A stretch of DNA of 64,000 bases. Origin: Virgibacillus chiguensis (GTDB taxonomy: Bacteria > Bacillota > Bacilli > Bacillales > Amphibacillaceae). A program made the position numbers and the translations under genes. The stretch is from the NCBI RefSeq assembly GCF_900129865.1, contig NZ_FQXD01000017.1, positions 1 through 64,000 of the forward strand. The letters are read 5' to 3'. Below the pieces are notes generated by a model. It was given only the letters and a program-made list of their open reading frames with translations, did no database searches and was not told the DNA's origin. Every line of letters begins with the position of its first letter. Positions within the stretch are counted from its first letter, which is position 1. This document shows, piece by piece, positions 1 through 8,321 of the stretch.

Positions 1-17
1 TTAATGTTATGTTTTAA

Positions 18-69
18 ACCACCTCCAGTAACTATTATCGAAATAAGTTACGGGGAGGTGGTATTTTTT
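18..69 (+). terminator. Rho-independent terminator
   Basis: The arms ACCACCTCC and GGAGGTGGT pair perfectly. The inner AGTAACT/AGTTAC segment also pairs, and a T-rich tail (ATTTTTTG) follows. It probably ends a transcript that enters from the left of the window. Confidence 0.85.
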
Positions 70-117
70 GTTTTCCATAAAATAACACGTACATTTGTTC
101 GTTTTTATGGTATGCTA

Positions 118-131
118 AGAACAAATGTTCT
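118..131 (+). promoter_or_regulatory. LexA (SOS) box
   Basis: AGAACAAATGTTCT fits the Bacillus LexA consensus GAAC-RNRY-GTTC exactly. It lies just upstream of the ribosome site (AAGGTGGTG) of the first gene and just after a TATGCT -10-like element, where repressor binding would block initiation. A half-similar sequence (ACATTTGTTCG) precedes it at about 91-101. The two-gene unit that follows should be damage inducible. Confidence 0.8.
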
Positions 132-145
132 AAGGTGGTGTAATC

Positions 146-361
146 ATGTTAGGCTTATTTAAAAATTCATTAGATAACAAGCAAAAGATCATCATCTTTT
201 ATATGGATAGCAATAATCAAGTAACTGAACGCTACGTACGTGTATTGGAGATAAAAGAAAATAGTATTTTAGCCTATTGCTTTTATCGTAAACAAGTGCG
301 AACATTTAACATTGAAAATATTTTATCCGCTGGAAAAGTAAGAAAGAAGGTTGTTTCATAA
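146..361 (+). CDS. Small WYL-domain-like protein in an SOS-controlled pair
   Basis: This 71-residue protein starts at an ATG seven bases after AAGGTGG. Its middle reads like a single WYL-type beta fold: an I-x-F-Y-M-D strand near residues 15-20, then L-A-Y-C at about 42-45 and the basic stretch YRKQVRTFNIENI at about 47-59, which resembles the ligand-binding core of WYL proteins. There is no DNA-binding domain. The stop codon overlaps the next start (TAATG), so translation is coupled to the YolD-like gene. Homologous short WYL-like genes are commonly found beside yolD in Bacilli. The function is unknown; a role in the SOS response is inferred from the LexA box. Confidence 0.7.
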   Translation: MLGLFKNSLDNKQKIIIFYMDSNNQVTERYVRVLEIKENSILAYCFYRKQVRTFNIENILSAGKVRKKVVS

Positions 362-675
362 TGGTTAATGATCGAGGTACAATAAAATGGACATCTATCA
401 TGATGCCAGAACATATAGAGATGTTGCAGGAGATGTGGGAAGAACAGGACTATAAAGAGAAGCTAATTTTGGATGAACAGCAGCAAGAGGAAATAAACAA
501 TAAACTGTTAATGGCTGGAGTAAATGACTTAACTGTCGAACTAAAGTATTTCAATAAGCACGATTTTTATAAAGTAAAAGGTAAGATAACCAGTATCAAT
601 AAGCAAAATAAATACATAAACATTGTTGGGCAACGTTTGCCTTTTGAGTGCATTATGGATGTGTGGATAAAATGA
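361..675 (+). CDS. yolD: YolD-like protein
   Basis: The N-terminal motif NDRGTIKWTSIMMPEH is diagnostic of the YolD-like family, and the length (104 residues) is normal. YolD-like genes usually sit next to a Y-family DNA polymerase (UvrX/YqjW) and are thought to assist or modulate that polymerase during translesion synthesis; the biochemical role is not settled. Here the gene overlaps the WYL-like gene by one base and shares its LexA box. No polymerase gene follows, and a toxin gene comes next. It is an orphan partner unless the polymerase lies left of the window or elsewhere. Confidence 0.88.
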   Translation: MVNDRGTIKWTSIMMPEHIEMLQEMWEEQDYKEKLILDEQQQEEINNKLLMAGVNDLTVELKYFNKHDFYKVKGKITSINKQNKYINIVGQRLPFECIMDVWIK

Positions 676-928
676 AGTGAGGACATCATCTTTTTATTAA
701 CGGTACCATTTCTGTGACTATAAATGAAATTAGTTACAAGAGATGGTGTTTTTAGTTACTCAAATAAAGACCAACAAAGTTTAAATAGTAAAAATAACCT
801 ATATAAAAACAAGGAAAAAGACGCATGGTGTATGGGTTATTTTACCATTAAGATTTATATAGAGGAAAAAAACTGCAATGTCTTCATAACGAGGGGATTT
901 AAAAGGAGAGGGAGAAGGGGGATAGTTT

Positions 929-2713
929 GTGAAGCGTGACTTACAAATTAATTATGGGGTGTTAGATGATATTATAGGTGAACTTCGGACATATAAGCGT
1001 GCTTTAGAAAAAATGGACGATTCACTTAATAAAGTGAGTACCTTTGTGCAAACAAATGAGGGGAAAAGTGTTGAAGCATGGGATCAGAACATTAGCAGCT
1101 CGAAAGAAAAAATTGCTAATTATGAAACACAGATCAATGACCTTTTATCCCTGTTTGAAAATTATGTAACAGACACGACGAGATATATCTCACCGATTTC
1201 AAGGAATACGATGATGCGTGTGGATCGTAATGATATTTGGGCGAATTTAAAGCAAATAGAGGGGGGTATAACGAATAATCTGTTTAAGGCATTAAACAAA
1301 AGCTATCAGCAACCTGCTTCATTTTTCGGCATGTTTGATGACCCAACGGATGCGGAAAAAGAAGCAAGTGAGATCAACCGACGTCATATGGAGCGAATCC
1401 AAACGAGTATTGAAGCAACAAGAAAAAAGCTAGAACGTAATATGGACGAGCTATGGGATTTATATCATTCCAAAGTGAAAAGATTTGAAAATGCGGATGA
1501 TGAATACAATAACTTGGCCGGAAACGTAAAAAGGAAATATACGAATTTCTTTGAAGGTGTCATGGATGTTGTCAGTAGTGTAAACAAAGCTGTCGATGAT
1601 TTTGAAAAAGGAATTGTCAACAGCATTGCGGGCATGGTCACGGGACTACTAACCGTAGTTAAGGATGCAGGTGTTGTCGCCGTATCTGGCGTTGTACCTG
1701 ATCCTGTGGAGCCATCTTGGTTAAAAGAAAGTGCAGATGAAACAGTTGATGCCTACACACGAGCTGCGATACAATTCTTACAAGACCCTATGCGTGCAGT
1801 AGAATCAACTGCCCAAGCCTTCACAGATACTGTGGAAAGTGAAGGAGTTATGTACGTTACTGGTGCTGCACTGCCTGCCTTGATACCAAGTGCCTGGGCT
1901 GTTAAAGGAGCATCAGGCGTTGCCAAACTAGGCGCAGGGGCAGCAAGAAGAGCGCCGAAATTATTGGATAGTAAGCCTTTTAGTGGTAATTATTACCGGG
2001 AAAAGGTAGATGCAGCTAAAGCTGGAATGGTTAAAGTGACAGAGAAGTTCACTTTTGGTAAAGACTATGCACTTTCAACTGATGGCGCAACTTTTATACT
2101 TAGAGATAAAGATGTTGAAAGTCACGTCAATCCGCAAATGGTTAATGTGAAGAATGGCAGAGGGGAAAGGATAGAGACTAAGGGTGCCGGTAAAGAAAGT
2201 AAGATTGATATTGGTAAAGCTGATATAAATGCACTAAGGAAAAAATGGAACGTTCCAGAAACTGAAACAGTGGCAGTTGGAAAAACTGATGTAAAAGGAT
2301 TAGAAGATTCGAATTTTGAAGGAGGATCGCCGAAAGTACGAAAAGAAGCTGGATTACCCGATTTAGATGAAGTAATGCCTGACAGAAATATTAAAGCCCC
2401 AGGGTCTAACCCTTTGTTCACTAGGCATGCAGAGGAAGGGGTTCTGAATGAATTTGATTCAGCAGTAATAAATGCAGGTATAAAACCAGAAGATGTAACA
2501 GGAACATTAAAACTTCATCAATCGAATCCTTCAGGTGTATGTAGAAAGTGTTATCAAGGATTAGCAAACGATAAAGTTCCGCCTGGTGTGTTAAAGCAAT
2601 TAAGTTTAAAATACCCTAATCTAAAAATTATAGTAACATCGGAAATTGATGAAAGCATTAAAGTAACTGGTAGGCTTAATCTAATGATTAAAAATGGAAA
2701 TTATATTGATTAG
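929..2713 (+). CDS. LXG/WXG-like type VII polymorphic toxin with C-terminal deaminase domain
   Basis: This 594-residue protein starts at GTG after a strong AAGGAGAGGGAG site. Residues 1-210 are helical and coiled-coil rich like the LXG/WXG100 targeting domain of ESX (type VII) effectors. Residues about 225-330 are small, hydrophobic and alanine/valine rich. The C-terminal 100 residues carry the hallmarks of the cytidine-deaminase fold of polymorphic toxins: H500-A-E502, followed by S-N-P-S-G-V-C538-R-K-C541, the zinc ligands and catalytic glutamate. B. subtilis YwqJ and the DddA/SCP1.201 deaminases share this layout. Whether the substrate is DNA, RNA or a nucleotide cannot be told. The likely immunity gene follows directly. 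The ESX secretion genes are not in the window. Confidence 0.83.
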   Translation: MKRDLQINYGVLDDIIGELRTYKRALEKMDDSLNKVSTFVQTNEGKSVEAWDQNISSSKEKIANYETQINDLLSLFENYVTDTTRYISPISRNTMMRVDRNDIWANLKQIEGGITNNLFKALNKSYQQPASFFGMFDDPTDAEKEASEINRRHMERIQTSIEATRKKLERNMDELWDLYHSKVKRFENADDEYNNLAGNVKRKYTNFFEGVMDVVSSVNKAVDDFEKGIVNSIAGMVTGLLTVVKDAGVVAVSGVVPDPVEPSWLKESADETVDAYTRAAIQFLQDPMRAVESTAQAFTDTVESEGVMYVTGAALPALIPSAWAVKGASGVAKLGAGAARRAPKLLDSKPFSGNYYREKVDAAKAGMVKVTEKFTFGKDYALSTDGATFILRDKDVESHVNPQMVNVKNGRGERIETKGAGKESKIDIGKADINALRKKWNVPETETVAVGKTDVKGLEDSNFEGGSPKVRKEAGLPDLDEVMPDRNIKAPGSNPLFTRHAEEGVLNEFDSAVINAGIKPEDVTGTLKLHQSNPSGVCRKCYQGLANDKVPPGVLKQLSLKYPNLKIIVTSEIDESIKVTGRLNLMIKNGNYID

Positions 2714-2726
2714 TTGGAGGTTAATT

Positions 2727-3239
2727 ATGGTTAATACTAACTTTAGTAGTTTAACAGAAGATGGTAAAGTAATATTTTTTCTTGGACTTTCAGAAAAAGT
2801 TTTGTCGTTATTTTCTCAAAAGGAAGATCAAATTTTAGCACAGGAAGTTATATATAAATGTTGGGGATGGCTAAAAGGTAAAGAAAATATAGGGGATATT
2901 CTTTATGAATTATTAGTTAATGAGGAAAATGGTATAACAATAATCCAAGAGATATCTGATAATGAAACAGATGTCTTAGCTTGGAACTGTGTTATTGATG
3001 CTGTTGCTTATACTAGTAGAAAAGCATTTGAAAGAGAAGGCGTCAAATATTATCCAGAACCAATTGCTTTAGTTGATGATACATTAGTAGATCATTTTAT
3101 GGATTGCTTTGCGAAATGTATAGAGGATTCAGATACTTATATTCAGAGAATAGTTCTTTTATTGGATGAGTATAAGAATAGGAATATTGAGGGTGATTTG
3201 CGGACAGAAGTTTTAAGGGGATTACAAATAATAAATTAA
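2727..3239 (+). CDS. Putative immunity protein for the upstream deaminase toxin (Imm6-like)
   Basis: The chosen ATG lies six bases after TTGGAGG and gives 170 residues; an in-frame ATG at 2694 lies inside the toxin gene and lacks a ribosome site. The protein is acidic, soluble, mostly helical and without a signal peptide, as expected of a cytosolic immunity factor. The segment C-W-G-W-L-K near residue 46 resembles the W-x-W motif of the Imm6 family, but this assignment is from memory of the family and is tentative. It begins 13 bases after the toxin stop, the usual toxin-then-immunity order. Confidence 0.65.
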   Translation: MVNTNFSSLTEDGKVIFFLGLSEKVLSLFSQKEDQILAQEVIYKCWGWLKGKENIGDILYELLVNEENGITIIQEISDNETDVLAWNCVIDAVAYTSRKAFEREGVKYYPEPIALVDDTLVDHFMDCFAKCIEDSDTYIQRIVLLLDEYKNRNIEGDLRTEVLRGLQIIN

Positions 3240-3790
3240 CTATTAACATATGAAAACTACCTAACACTTTATTTTGATAGTTTTCAGTATGTCCAACCTT
3301 ATTTCATTTTAATCAGCGAAAGGCACATTTTTGAGTTCTTAAAGGATTATTTTAATTGTTAGTTCTAAAAAGCTCCTATTGTATTTCAACCCCTTGGGTG
3401 GATATTAAGAGATATATTTAAATACAAGAAAACTTAAAACCGTATTTAAAATAGTTATACACATTTGTCTGAAATTCTGTGGATAAACACACGTAATATA
3501 CAGGTAATATACAAAATCACGTTAAATCCCTTATTTTACAATCAACCACAGTTCTCAAAACGTAATTATACAAGTTTTTGGAATCCCTCAATCGTCTGCG
3601 GTTGAGGGATTTCTTATTTTATACGTTGGTCTAAAATGTAGAAAATTCACATGTATTTTGCTCTCTTAATAAAGAGTAATCCATTGTCCTTGTTGAGCAA
3701 CTCATAATCGAATTAGAAAGTAAAAAACTGGCATAACAACGTAATTGTTGCAGTTTTATGCAGAACCTTATCCACACTCTTTTTAGTTAT
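3240..3790. other. Intergenic region, no gene seen
   Basis: AT-rich and without a supported reading frame. An inverted repeat GAAAACTA/TAGTTTTC (3252-3285) follows the immunity gene but has no T-run. A convincing terminator lies at 3582-3620. Nothing else is recognisable. Confidence 0.6.
3582..3620 (+). terminator. Rho-independent terminator
   Basis: AATCCCTCAA pairs with TTGAGGGATT across a ten-base loop and is followed by TCTTATTTT. No gene immediately precedes it; it may close the toxin/immunity transcript or be a relic of a lost gene. Confidence 0.7.
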
Positions 3791-4078
3791 TTACTTCATG
3801 TCATAGGATTTCATTTTATTCAATTCCTGTTTCCTCTTTTCACGAACAACATTTCTTCCCTCATGCCATCCGCCAATAAGAAAGGCTAGACCAACTGAAA
3901 GAATTAAGACATAATGGAGCAACTTTTCATTTTCATTAACGAATGTCCAAGTACGCCAAACCACGAATAATAATGGAATTAATCCTCCCAAGTAAACACT
4001 ATTTCTGCTTGATAAAAAGTATTGCAAACCAAATACTCCAGCAGCAATAAAAGCATCAAAAAAACCAAAACCAAACAT
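3791..4078 (-). CDS. Small membrane protein of unknown function
   Basis: This 95-residue protein has three hydrophobic segments (about residues 4-20, 29-45 and 53-70) and a basic, charged tail (residues 72-95). Its start overlaps the stop of the DUF2089 gene by one base, so the two are translationally coupled. In Bacilli, DUF2089 proteins are often paired with a small membrane protein that may act as an anti-regulator or sensor; that role is inference here. The family could not be named. Confidence 0.65.
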   Translation of the reverse strand: MFGFGFFDAFIAAGVFGLQYFLSSRNSVYLGGLIPLLFVVWRTWTFVNENEKLLHYVLILSVGLAFLIGGWHEGRNVVREKRKQELNKMKSYDMK

Positions 4079-4377
4079 TATCTGTCACCTTTTTCCTGTT
4101 TATATTTTTCAATAATTAGTTTTGCTTCTTCTAAGTTAATCCGGTCATCTATTGATAGTTTTTTAATAAACTGAATAAATTCCTCATTATCCGTATCATC
4201 ATTTAATTTTATTTTCTCAATTAACCTATCCAGCTTAATCCTCACTGTTGGATAAGATACATCATAAATTTTCGCGATTTTTTTTAAGGAACCTGATTGC
4301 ATAACAAATTTCTTAATGAATTCCAGATCTTCTTCATTCAATGACAATATCCAACCAGGAACATCTTTTATACCCAT
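4078..4377 (-). CDS. DUF2089 family protein (predicted DNA-binding regulator)
   Basis: This is a 99-residue protein with the DUF2089 signature: L-N-E-E-D-L-E-F-I-K-K-F-V at about 13-25, then G-S-L-K-K-I-A-K-I-Y-D-V-S-Y-P-T-V-R, a helix-turn-helix like segment at about 29-46. The ribosome site AAAGGGGTG precedes the ATG at a proper distance. The family is thought to bind DNA, but targets are unknown. It is the first gene of a two-gene unit with the small membrane protein, and may control its own unit. Confidence 0.8.
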   Translation of the reverse strand: MGIKDVPGWILSLNEEDLEFIKKFVMQSGSLKKIAKIYDVSYPTVRIKLDRLIEKIKLNDDTDNEEFIQFIKKLSIDDRINLEEAKLIIEKYKQEKGDR

Positions 4378-4813
4378 TTATACACCCCTTTATAATGTTT
4401 AAGAAAACTTTAACATAAAAATAAACAAAACTAAAGTTTATTTTAATAAAATTGAAGTTTTTTATAAAAATCAATATTATTGTGATGATAAAGGGCAATT
4501 GAAAAAAGGATCTTAAATCTGTTATAATATGTAAATTAAACTGTGAACGACATCTATCCTAATATAGAGGGGGGGTGTTTATGTACATGCAAACAATTAG
4601 CATAATAAGTTGTAATAATTCCATATTTATTAGTGAGTATTATTCTTAAAAAAGGATAAGGACTCTTTTTTGTAGAATTTATTAGAGGTACAGGAAGTTT
4701 AAATAACAATTAAAAGACAGATCTACTAAAGTGCTGTAAGACTTACTTTCATTAATGAAGATATCAGCTAACAAGTCTTTACGAGTATTTGCAAGGGATT
4801 GGAGGTGCTTTAA
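4378..4813. other. AT-rich intergenic region
   Basis: No supported gene. It contains a TATAAT element near 4522, a G-rich ribosome-site-like stretch (GAGGGGGGGTG) near 4567 followed by a 22-codon frame starting at 4580 that matches nothing known, and a short inverted repeat GTAAGACTTAC near 4736. Possibly promoter sequence plus debris. Confidence 0.4.
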
Positions 4814-4885
4814 TTATTTCCTAAGTATAAAGGTAATAATAATTTTTCTTTCATATTAGACCACGTTATTAATACATTTAACCAA

Positions 4886-5830
4886 TTGATTTGTTCTGGA
4901 GCTGCTGTATTTGTTATTCATAATGATGCCATTGTTTTAGAAGAATATATTGGGAAAAAATCAAACAAACCAAATGCAAGTGATGTTCAAGAAGATACTC
5001 AATTTCACGTAGCCTCTGTACGAAAAAGCTATATTGGTTTTGCTGTTGCATATGCCAATTATTACGGTTACATACAAAGTATAGATGATCCGGTATTAAC
5101 ATACCTGCCAGAATTGGAAGATGCCATTTGGAAAAATACTAAAATCAGACATTTATTAACACATACTCACGGTTTGAATCAAAAGGAAGAAACTGTTTTT
5201 CGCGAGTATCCTGTTGGGCGAAACTGGGCATATAGACAGGTTGGAGTTCATGCTTTAACTCAAATTGTTAAGAGGGCTACAGGGAAAACGGTGTCCGAAA
5301 TAGTTAACGAAAATGTGTTTACGCCGTTAGCATTCTCTGAATCAAATTGGTATGCGCACAAACACGAAAAACTTGTTGATGTAATACTTCGTGATAAGAA
5401 AGATACAAATTGGAAAACTCCTGAAAGCACAGAAGGCGACAAGATGAATATGTATGTGTCAGCACGTGAATTGGCTTTTTGGGGTTATTTGCACCTTAAA
5501 CAAGGAAATATAGACGGAAGACAAACTGTACCAAAAGAAATTATACAATTGGCTACATCTGTACAAAGCCCAAGAAGTATAGATAAAAGTCTACCGCAAA
5601 ATGGTTTCTTATGGTTTGTAAAAGATTTACCTACAAAGAAATCGGAAATAGGTGAAAGAGTTCCGAAAGATTCATATCAAATACTGGGTTATACAGGTGT
5701 TAATTTATTAGTAATTCCCCGTGAAAACTTGGTTGCTGTTCGCATGTTTAATAGTTTTGGTTCACCAGAAGGATATGATTATTTATCTGATATCAGGTCT
5801 TTCGGTAATACTATAATGAGTTGTTTATAA
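4886..5830 (+). CDS. Serine hydrolase, class C beta-lactamase/penicillin-binding family
   Basis: From the TTG at 4886 the protein has 314 residues. The active-site S-x-x-K is S-V-R-K (about residues 47-50). The second motif region is Y-R-Q-V-G near residue 115 and the third motif is Y-T-G at about 274-276. It has no signal peptide, so it may act in the cytosol. The TTG has no ribosome site. The frame stays open upstream to an in-frame stop at 4811-4813, and this extension looks like genuine protein (about 24 residues), while GGAGGTG at 4801 sits just before that stop. The original start codon may have been lost by mutation, so expression is uncertain. Confidence 0.75.
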   Translation: MICSGAAVFVIHNDAIVLEEYIGKKSNKPNASDVQEDTQFHVASVRKSYIGFAVAYANYYGYIQSIDDPVLTYLPELEDAIWKNTKIRHLLTHTHGLNQKEETVFREYPVGRNWAYRQVGVHALTQIVKRATGKTVSEIVNENVFTPLAFSESNWYAHKHEKLVDVILRDKKDTNWKTPESTEGDKMNMYVSARELAFWGYLHLKQGNIDGRQTVPKEIIQLATSVQSPRSIDKSLPQNGFLWFVKDLPTKKSEIGERVPKDSYQILGYTGVNLLVIPRENLVAVRMFNSFGSPEGYDYLSDIRSFGNTIMSCL

Positions 5831-5936
5831 AAAATATAAAATTAGGATGACGAATCTACTATTATCAAATACTTGAGTTGATTCAAACATACCGGTAATT
5901 TTAAACGTAACAAAATATGGGGAAACGGAGATAAAA

Positions 5937-6323
5937 TGAAATTAAGACTAGAATTGTTCGTGGCAGATATAGAAAAGTCCATCAATTTTTATATGATGTG
6001 TTAGGCTTTCAGCTTCCTAAAGATATGAATGCTAATAAAAGCTACATATCTGTTAGGAATGATGATGTAGTTTTAGGTTTGGAGAAAATGGGAAATTTGT
6101 CTCAAAATCATTCACTTAGTGACCTTCATGGTCAACAAGTTGGTTTAGGAATAGAAATAGTTTTGGAAGTTGAAGATTTACATTAAGCATATAACAACGT
6201 AGTCTCTAAAGAATATCCAATACAGAATGAAAGGACCAAAAGACCTTGGGATTGGAGGGTTTCAGAATAATGGATCCAGATGGATATTATTTAAGGATCA
6301 CTTCCTCATCGGCAAATGATTAA
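5937..6323 (+). pseudogene. VOC (glyoxalase/bleomycin-resistance) protein, broken
   Basis: The pieces in order read as a VOC-fold protein: MKLRLELFVADIEKSINFY, then D-V-L-G-F, then V-G-L-G-I-E-I-V-L-E-V-E-D-L-H, and finally I-M-D-P-D-G-Y-Y-L-R-I-T. Rebuilding them needs a frameshift near 5995 (the first frame ends at TAG 6003-6005), a nonsense codon TAA at 6184-6186, and a second frameshift near 6244. With three lesions it is a clear pseudogene. Intact relatives are metal-dependent lyases or resistance proteins of about 125 residues. The first ATG follows GGAGATAAA, a fair ribosome site. Confidence 0.85.
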
Positions 6324-6669
6324 TTTTTTTCGCTTTGCTAACGGGCGCGATTGTGACATAACAAAGTTATAATTGCCCTTTAAAACAGCTGTAATTCCTG
6401 TTTAACCACTACGAAGCTCCAAAAACGTCCCAATCATTTTTCTATCTTTTGGAGAGGACTTTAAAAATTTATGCGAACCAATTTTGACCCAATTGCAGAG
6501 GTTGAGCGGCTTTTTGGAATAACTATAATCCCTGACCTAGCTTGTAGAATTTGCTCTATACGCGTTAGGCAGACCATTACCTATAAAATTTTCAGCTATA
6601 AATATCCAAGGATAAAAAGCACAGAACGATATCTGTGCTTTTATGTGATAAGCTATTTTACAAAGAAAT
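6324..6669. other. Intergenic region, no gene seen
   Basis: Apart from the terminator at 6615-6643 nothing is recognisable. A 75-codon frame from 6471 runs through that terminator and resembles no protein. Confidence 0.5.
6615..6643 (-). terminator. Bidirectional terminator after the DUF2268 gene
   Basis: AAAAGCACAGA and TCTGTGCTTTT form an 11-bp stem with a short loop, with A and T runs on both flanks. It lies 27 bases after the stop of the minus-strand protease gene. Confidence 0.8.
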
Positions 6670-7578
6670 TTATGTGGCAAACAATTCACAACCATTAATT
6701 ATGTCATCTGTTGAAGCTAAGGTTGCTTCGTATATGGTTTTGTTATACTTTTTCATATAAGCTTGAACAGCTTTATATCCTACTGCATAACCAGCGCAGA
6801 AAGGAAGACCAACAGGTTGATACCCTTCTTGCGCAGCAATTTCATCGCCAAACATATAGCTGCTTACCTCTGCAAACCCCTTTAACTCAAGCGCTTCTCT
6901 AATAACATTGGTGGAATACTCTACTTCTTCTTTATTCATACTTGTAACCCAAGGGCCTAATTGCTCTGCTCCATATAACTCTCTTGCAAATGATTCAGCT
7001 AACCCCTCTATAACGAGATAATCAGCTACTGTAACATTTCCGTAATCCCAATCAAAATAAGAAAAACGTATATTATGATGAAATTCATGAGCTATTACCG
7101 CTGGGATTCTCGGCAAATTATAATGATTTGGATATATATTTACCGTAATAAATCCAGGTATGCCTCCAAACCCTGTATAGCCATTTGATAGTTTTAATTT
7201 TTCAGGATCAGAAATATACAGTCCTAATTTTATTTCCTTAGCATTTATTTTCAAACCTGCATGAACAGCTTTATCTATACATGTTTTAATCGTATTTTCT
7301 GCTACTGCATAAGCATTAATACCTTTTAAAATAGTGAGTGCTTCTTTAATGGTTTTATCATCAGAAATGTCTGCATAACCAAGCATTTTCGTAGCCATTA
7401 AAACGTCATAACCATTTTCTTTCTTCGCTTTTATAGGGACATTAATTAATTTCCACATTTTTTCAAGTGGCAGCATCATCATATAGCGAAAGAAATCTTT
7501 CCTCTCTTCCGAATTGGTAATTTGAAGTAATCTTTCATATTGTTTTAATGAGTTAACTATTTTATAATCGATGCTCAT
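6670..7578 (-). CDS. DUF2268 family putative zinc-dependent protease
   Basis: The start is the ATG at 7578, eight bases after GGAGG; a GTG at 7587 lies within the ribosome site. The product has 302 residues. The zinc-metalloprotease motif H-E-F-H-H lies in VIAHEFHHNIRF around residue 163, and a downstream glutamate in the E-G-L-A-E-S-F-A segment is the expected third ligand, as in the DUF2268 (YjaZ-like) family. There is no signal peptide or membrane segment, so it is cytosolic. A MerR-type promoter stands upstream, suggesting induction by a metal, drug or redox signal. It is a single gene with its own terminator. Confidence 0.85.
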   Translation of the reverse strand: MSIDYKIVNSLKQYERLLQITNSEERKDFFRYMMMLPLEKMWKLINVPIKAKKENGYDVLMATKMLGYADISDDKTIKEALTILKGINAYAVAENTIKTCIDKAVHAGLKINAKEIKLGLYISDPEKLKLSNGYTGFGGIPGFITVNIYPNHYNLPRIPAVIAHEFHHNIRFSYFDWDYGNVTVADYLVIEGLAESFARELYGAEQLGPWVTSMNKEEVEYSTNVIREALELKGFAEVSSYMFGDEIAAQEGYQPVGLPFCAGYAVGYKAVQAYMKKYNKTIYEATLASTDDIINGCELFAT

Positions 7579-7599
7579 TTGAAACACCTCCTTATTTTA

Positions 7600-7630
7600 A
7601 GCATAAAGTTTAACGTGACGTTAGAGTCAA
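7600..7630 (-). promoter_or_regulatory. MerR-type promoter/operator for the DUF2268 gene
   Basis: Read on the minus strand, TTGACT (7630-7625) and TATGCT (7605-7600) are separated by 19 bp, longer than the 17 bp optimum. The spacer holds the perfect dyad TAACGT-C-ACGTTA (7611-7623). An over-long spacer with a centred palindrome is the hallmark of promoters activated by MerR-family proteins. No MerR gene is adjacent; the nearest is at 11.4 kb. Confidence 0.7.
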
Positions 7631-7722
7631 GAGGTTATCCTTGCTTGGATATATTAATTGATAAAAAAGAAGCAAGGCTTAACAGAAAAAGGGTTTAATC
7701 ATAAAAAACATTCTTTAGCTTT

Positions 7723-8076
7723 TTGGGGGTTTCCTATTATCTCAATAAAGAGAGTAACGAAAATTTGATAAAAGACTTATTTGCGGGCATCCCGGAAGGT
7801 AGTTCTATTGTTTTTGATTTTGCTGATGAAACACTTTTTCAAGAAAAGGGCGTGTCTAATCGAGTTGAAAACATGGTGAAAATGGCTTCGGCAAGCGGAG
7901 AGCCAATGAAATCAGCATTCACTTATATTGAAATAGAGCGTATGTTGGAAAAATCGGGCTTGCTAATTTATGAGCATTTGACACCAGATTCGATAAATGA
8001 GCTTTATTTTAAAAATAGAACGGATTATTTATCAGCTTTTGAGACCATTCATTTCGTTCATGCTGTAAAGAGATGA
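7723..8076 (+). pseudogene. SAM-dependent methyltransferase, C-terminal half only
   Basis: The frame starts as G-V-S-Y-Y-L-N-K-E, which matches the middle of leucine-carboxyl-methyltransferase-like (TIGR00027 type) enzymes, where W-E-G-V-x-Y-Y-L normally follows the SAM-binding half. It continues with I-V-F-D-F-A-D and ends in a normal C terminus (118 codons against roughly 280 expected). No N-terminal half with a SAM-binding motif is found upstream and no ribosome site precedes the TTG. It is a truncated remnant. Confidence 0.7.
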
Positions 8077-8084
8077 TATTCATA

Positions 8085-8174
8085 AAGGAACAAGTGCTAA
8101 AACTAAATAAGGAAAGAACTCGTGGAAAAGTAGTTATTTTCAGTTTAGGAAAAGCACCAAATGATGCTTTATAA
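8085..8174 (+). pseudogene. Possible C-terminal scrap of an MDR-type oxidoreductase
   Basis: A short frame contains R-T-R-G-K-V-V-I, which resembles the last strand of zinc-type alcohol dehydrogenases/quinone reductases (typically R-G-K-I-V-I), followed by a stop. It directly abuts the methyltransferase remnant. Very short, so tentative. Confidence 0.25.
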
Positions 8175-8286
8175 GCTGGGTGTAACTTTAACCTAAACAG
8201 ATATACATGATGAGTTAAAAATAAAACGACAAAAGAATACGATAAAAGCAGATGATTTAAAAATGATGTGAAAAGATTGAATAGTT

Positions 8287-8295
8287 TGTTATACT
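8287..8295 (+). promoter_or_regulatory. Extended -10 promoter of the type I toxin
   Basis: TG-T-TATACT is an extended -10 element; no good -35 is seen. Transcription would begin near 8302, giving a leader of about 60 bases before the toxin start. Confidence 0.55.
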
Positions 8296-8321
8296 TGCTG
8301 TAAGTGTAATAGGGCTTTCAT

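Noticed and set aside
724-939. 71-codon frame before the toxin gene
   Set aside because: No ribosome site, odd composition, and it overlaps the toxin ribosome site and start; probably chance.
4580-4648. 22-codon frame after a G-rich ribosome-site-like stretch, considered as another type I toxin
   Set aside because: It lacks a continuous hydrophobic helix with basic tail and has no antisense hairpin module.
6471-6698. 75-codon frame before the DUF2268 gene
   Set aside because: Runs through a bidirectional terminator and into the converging gene; no resemblance to a protein family.
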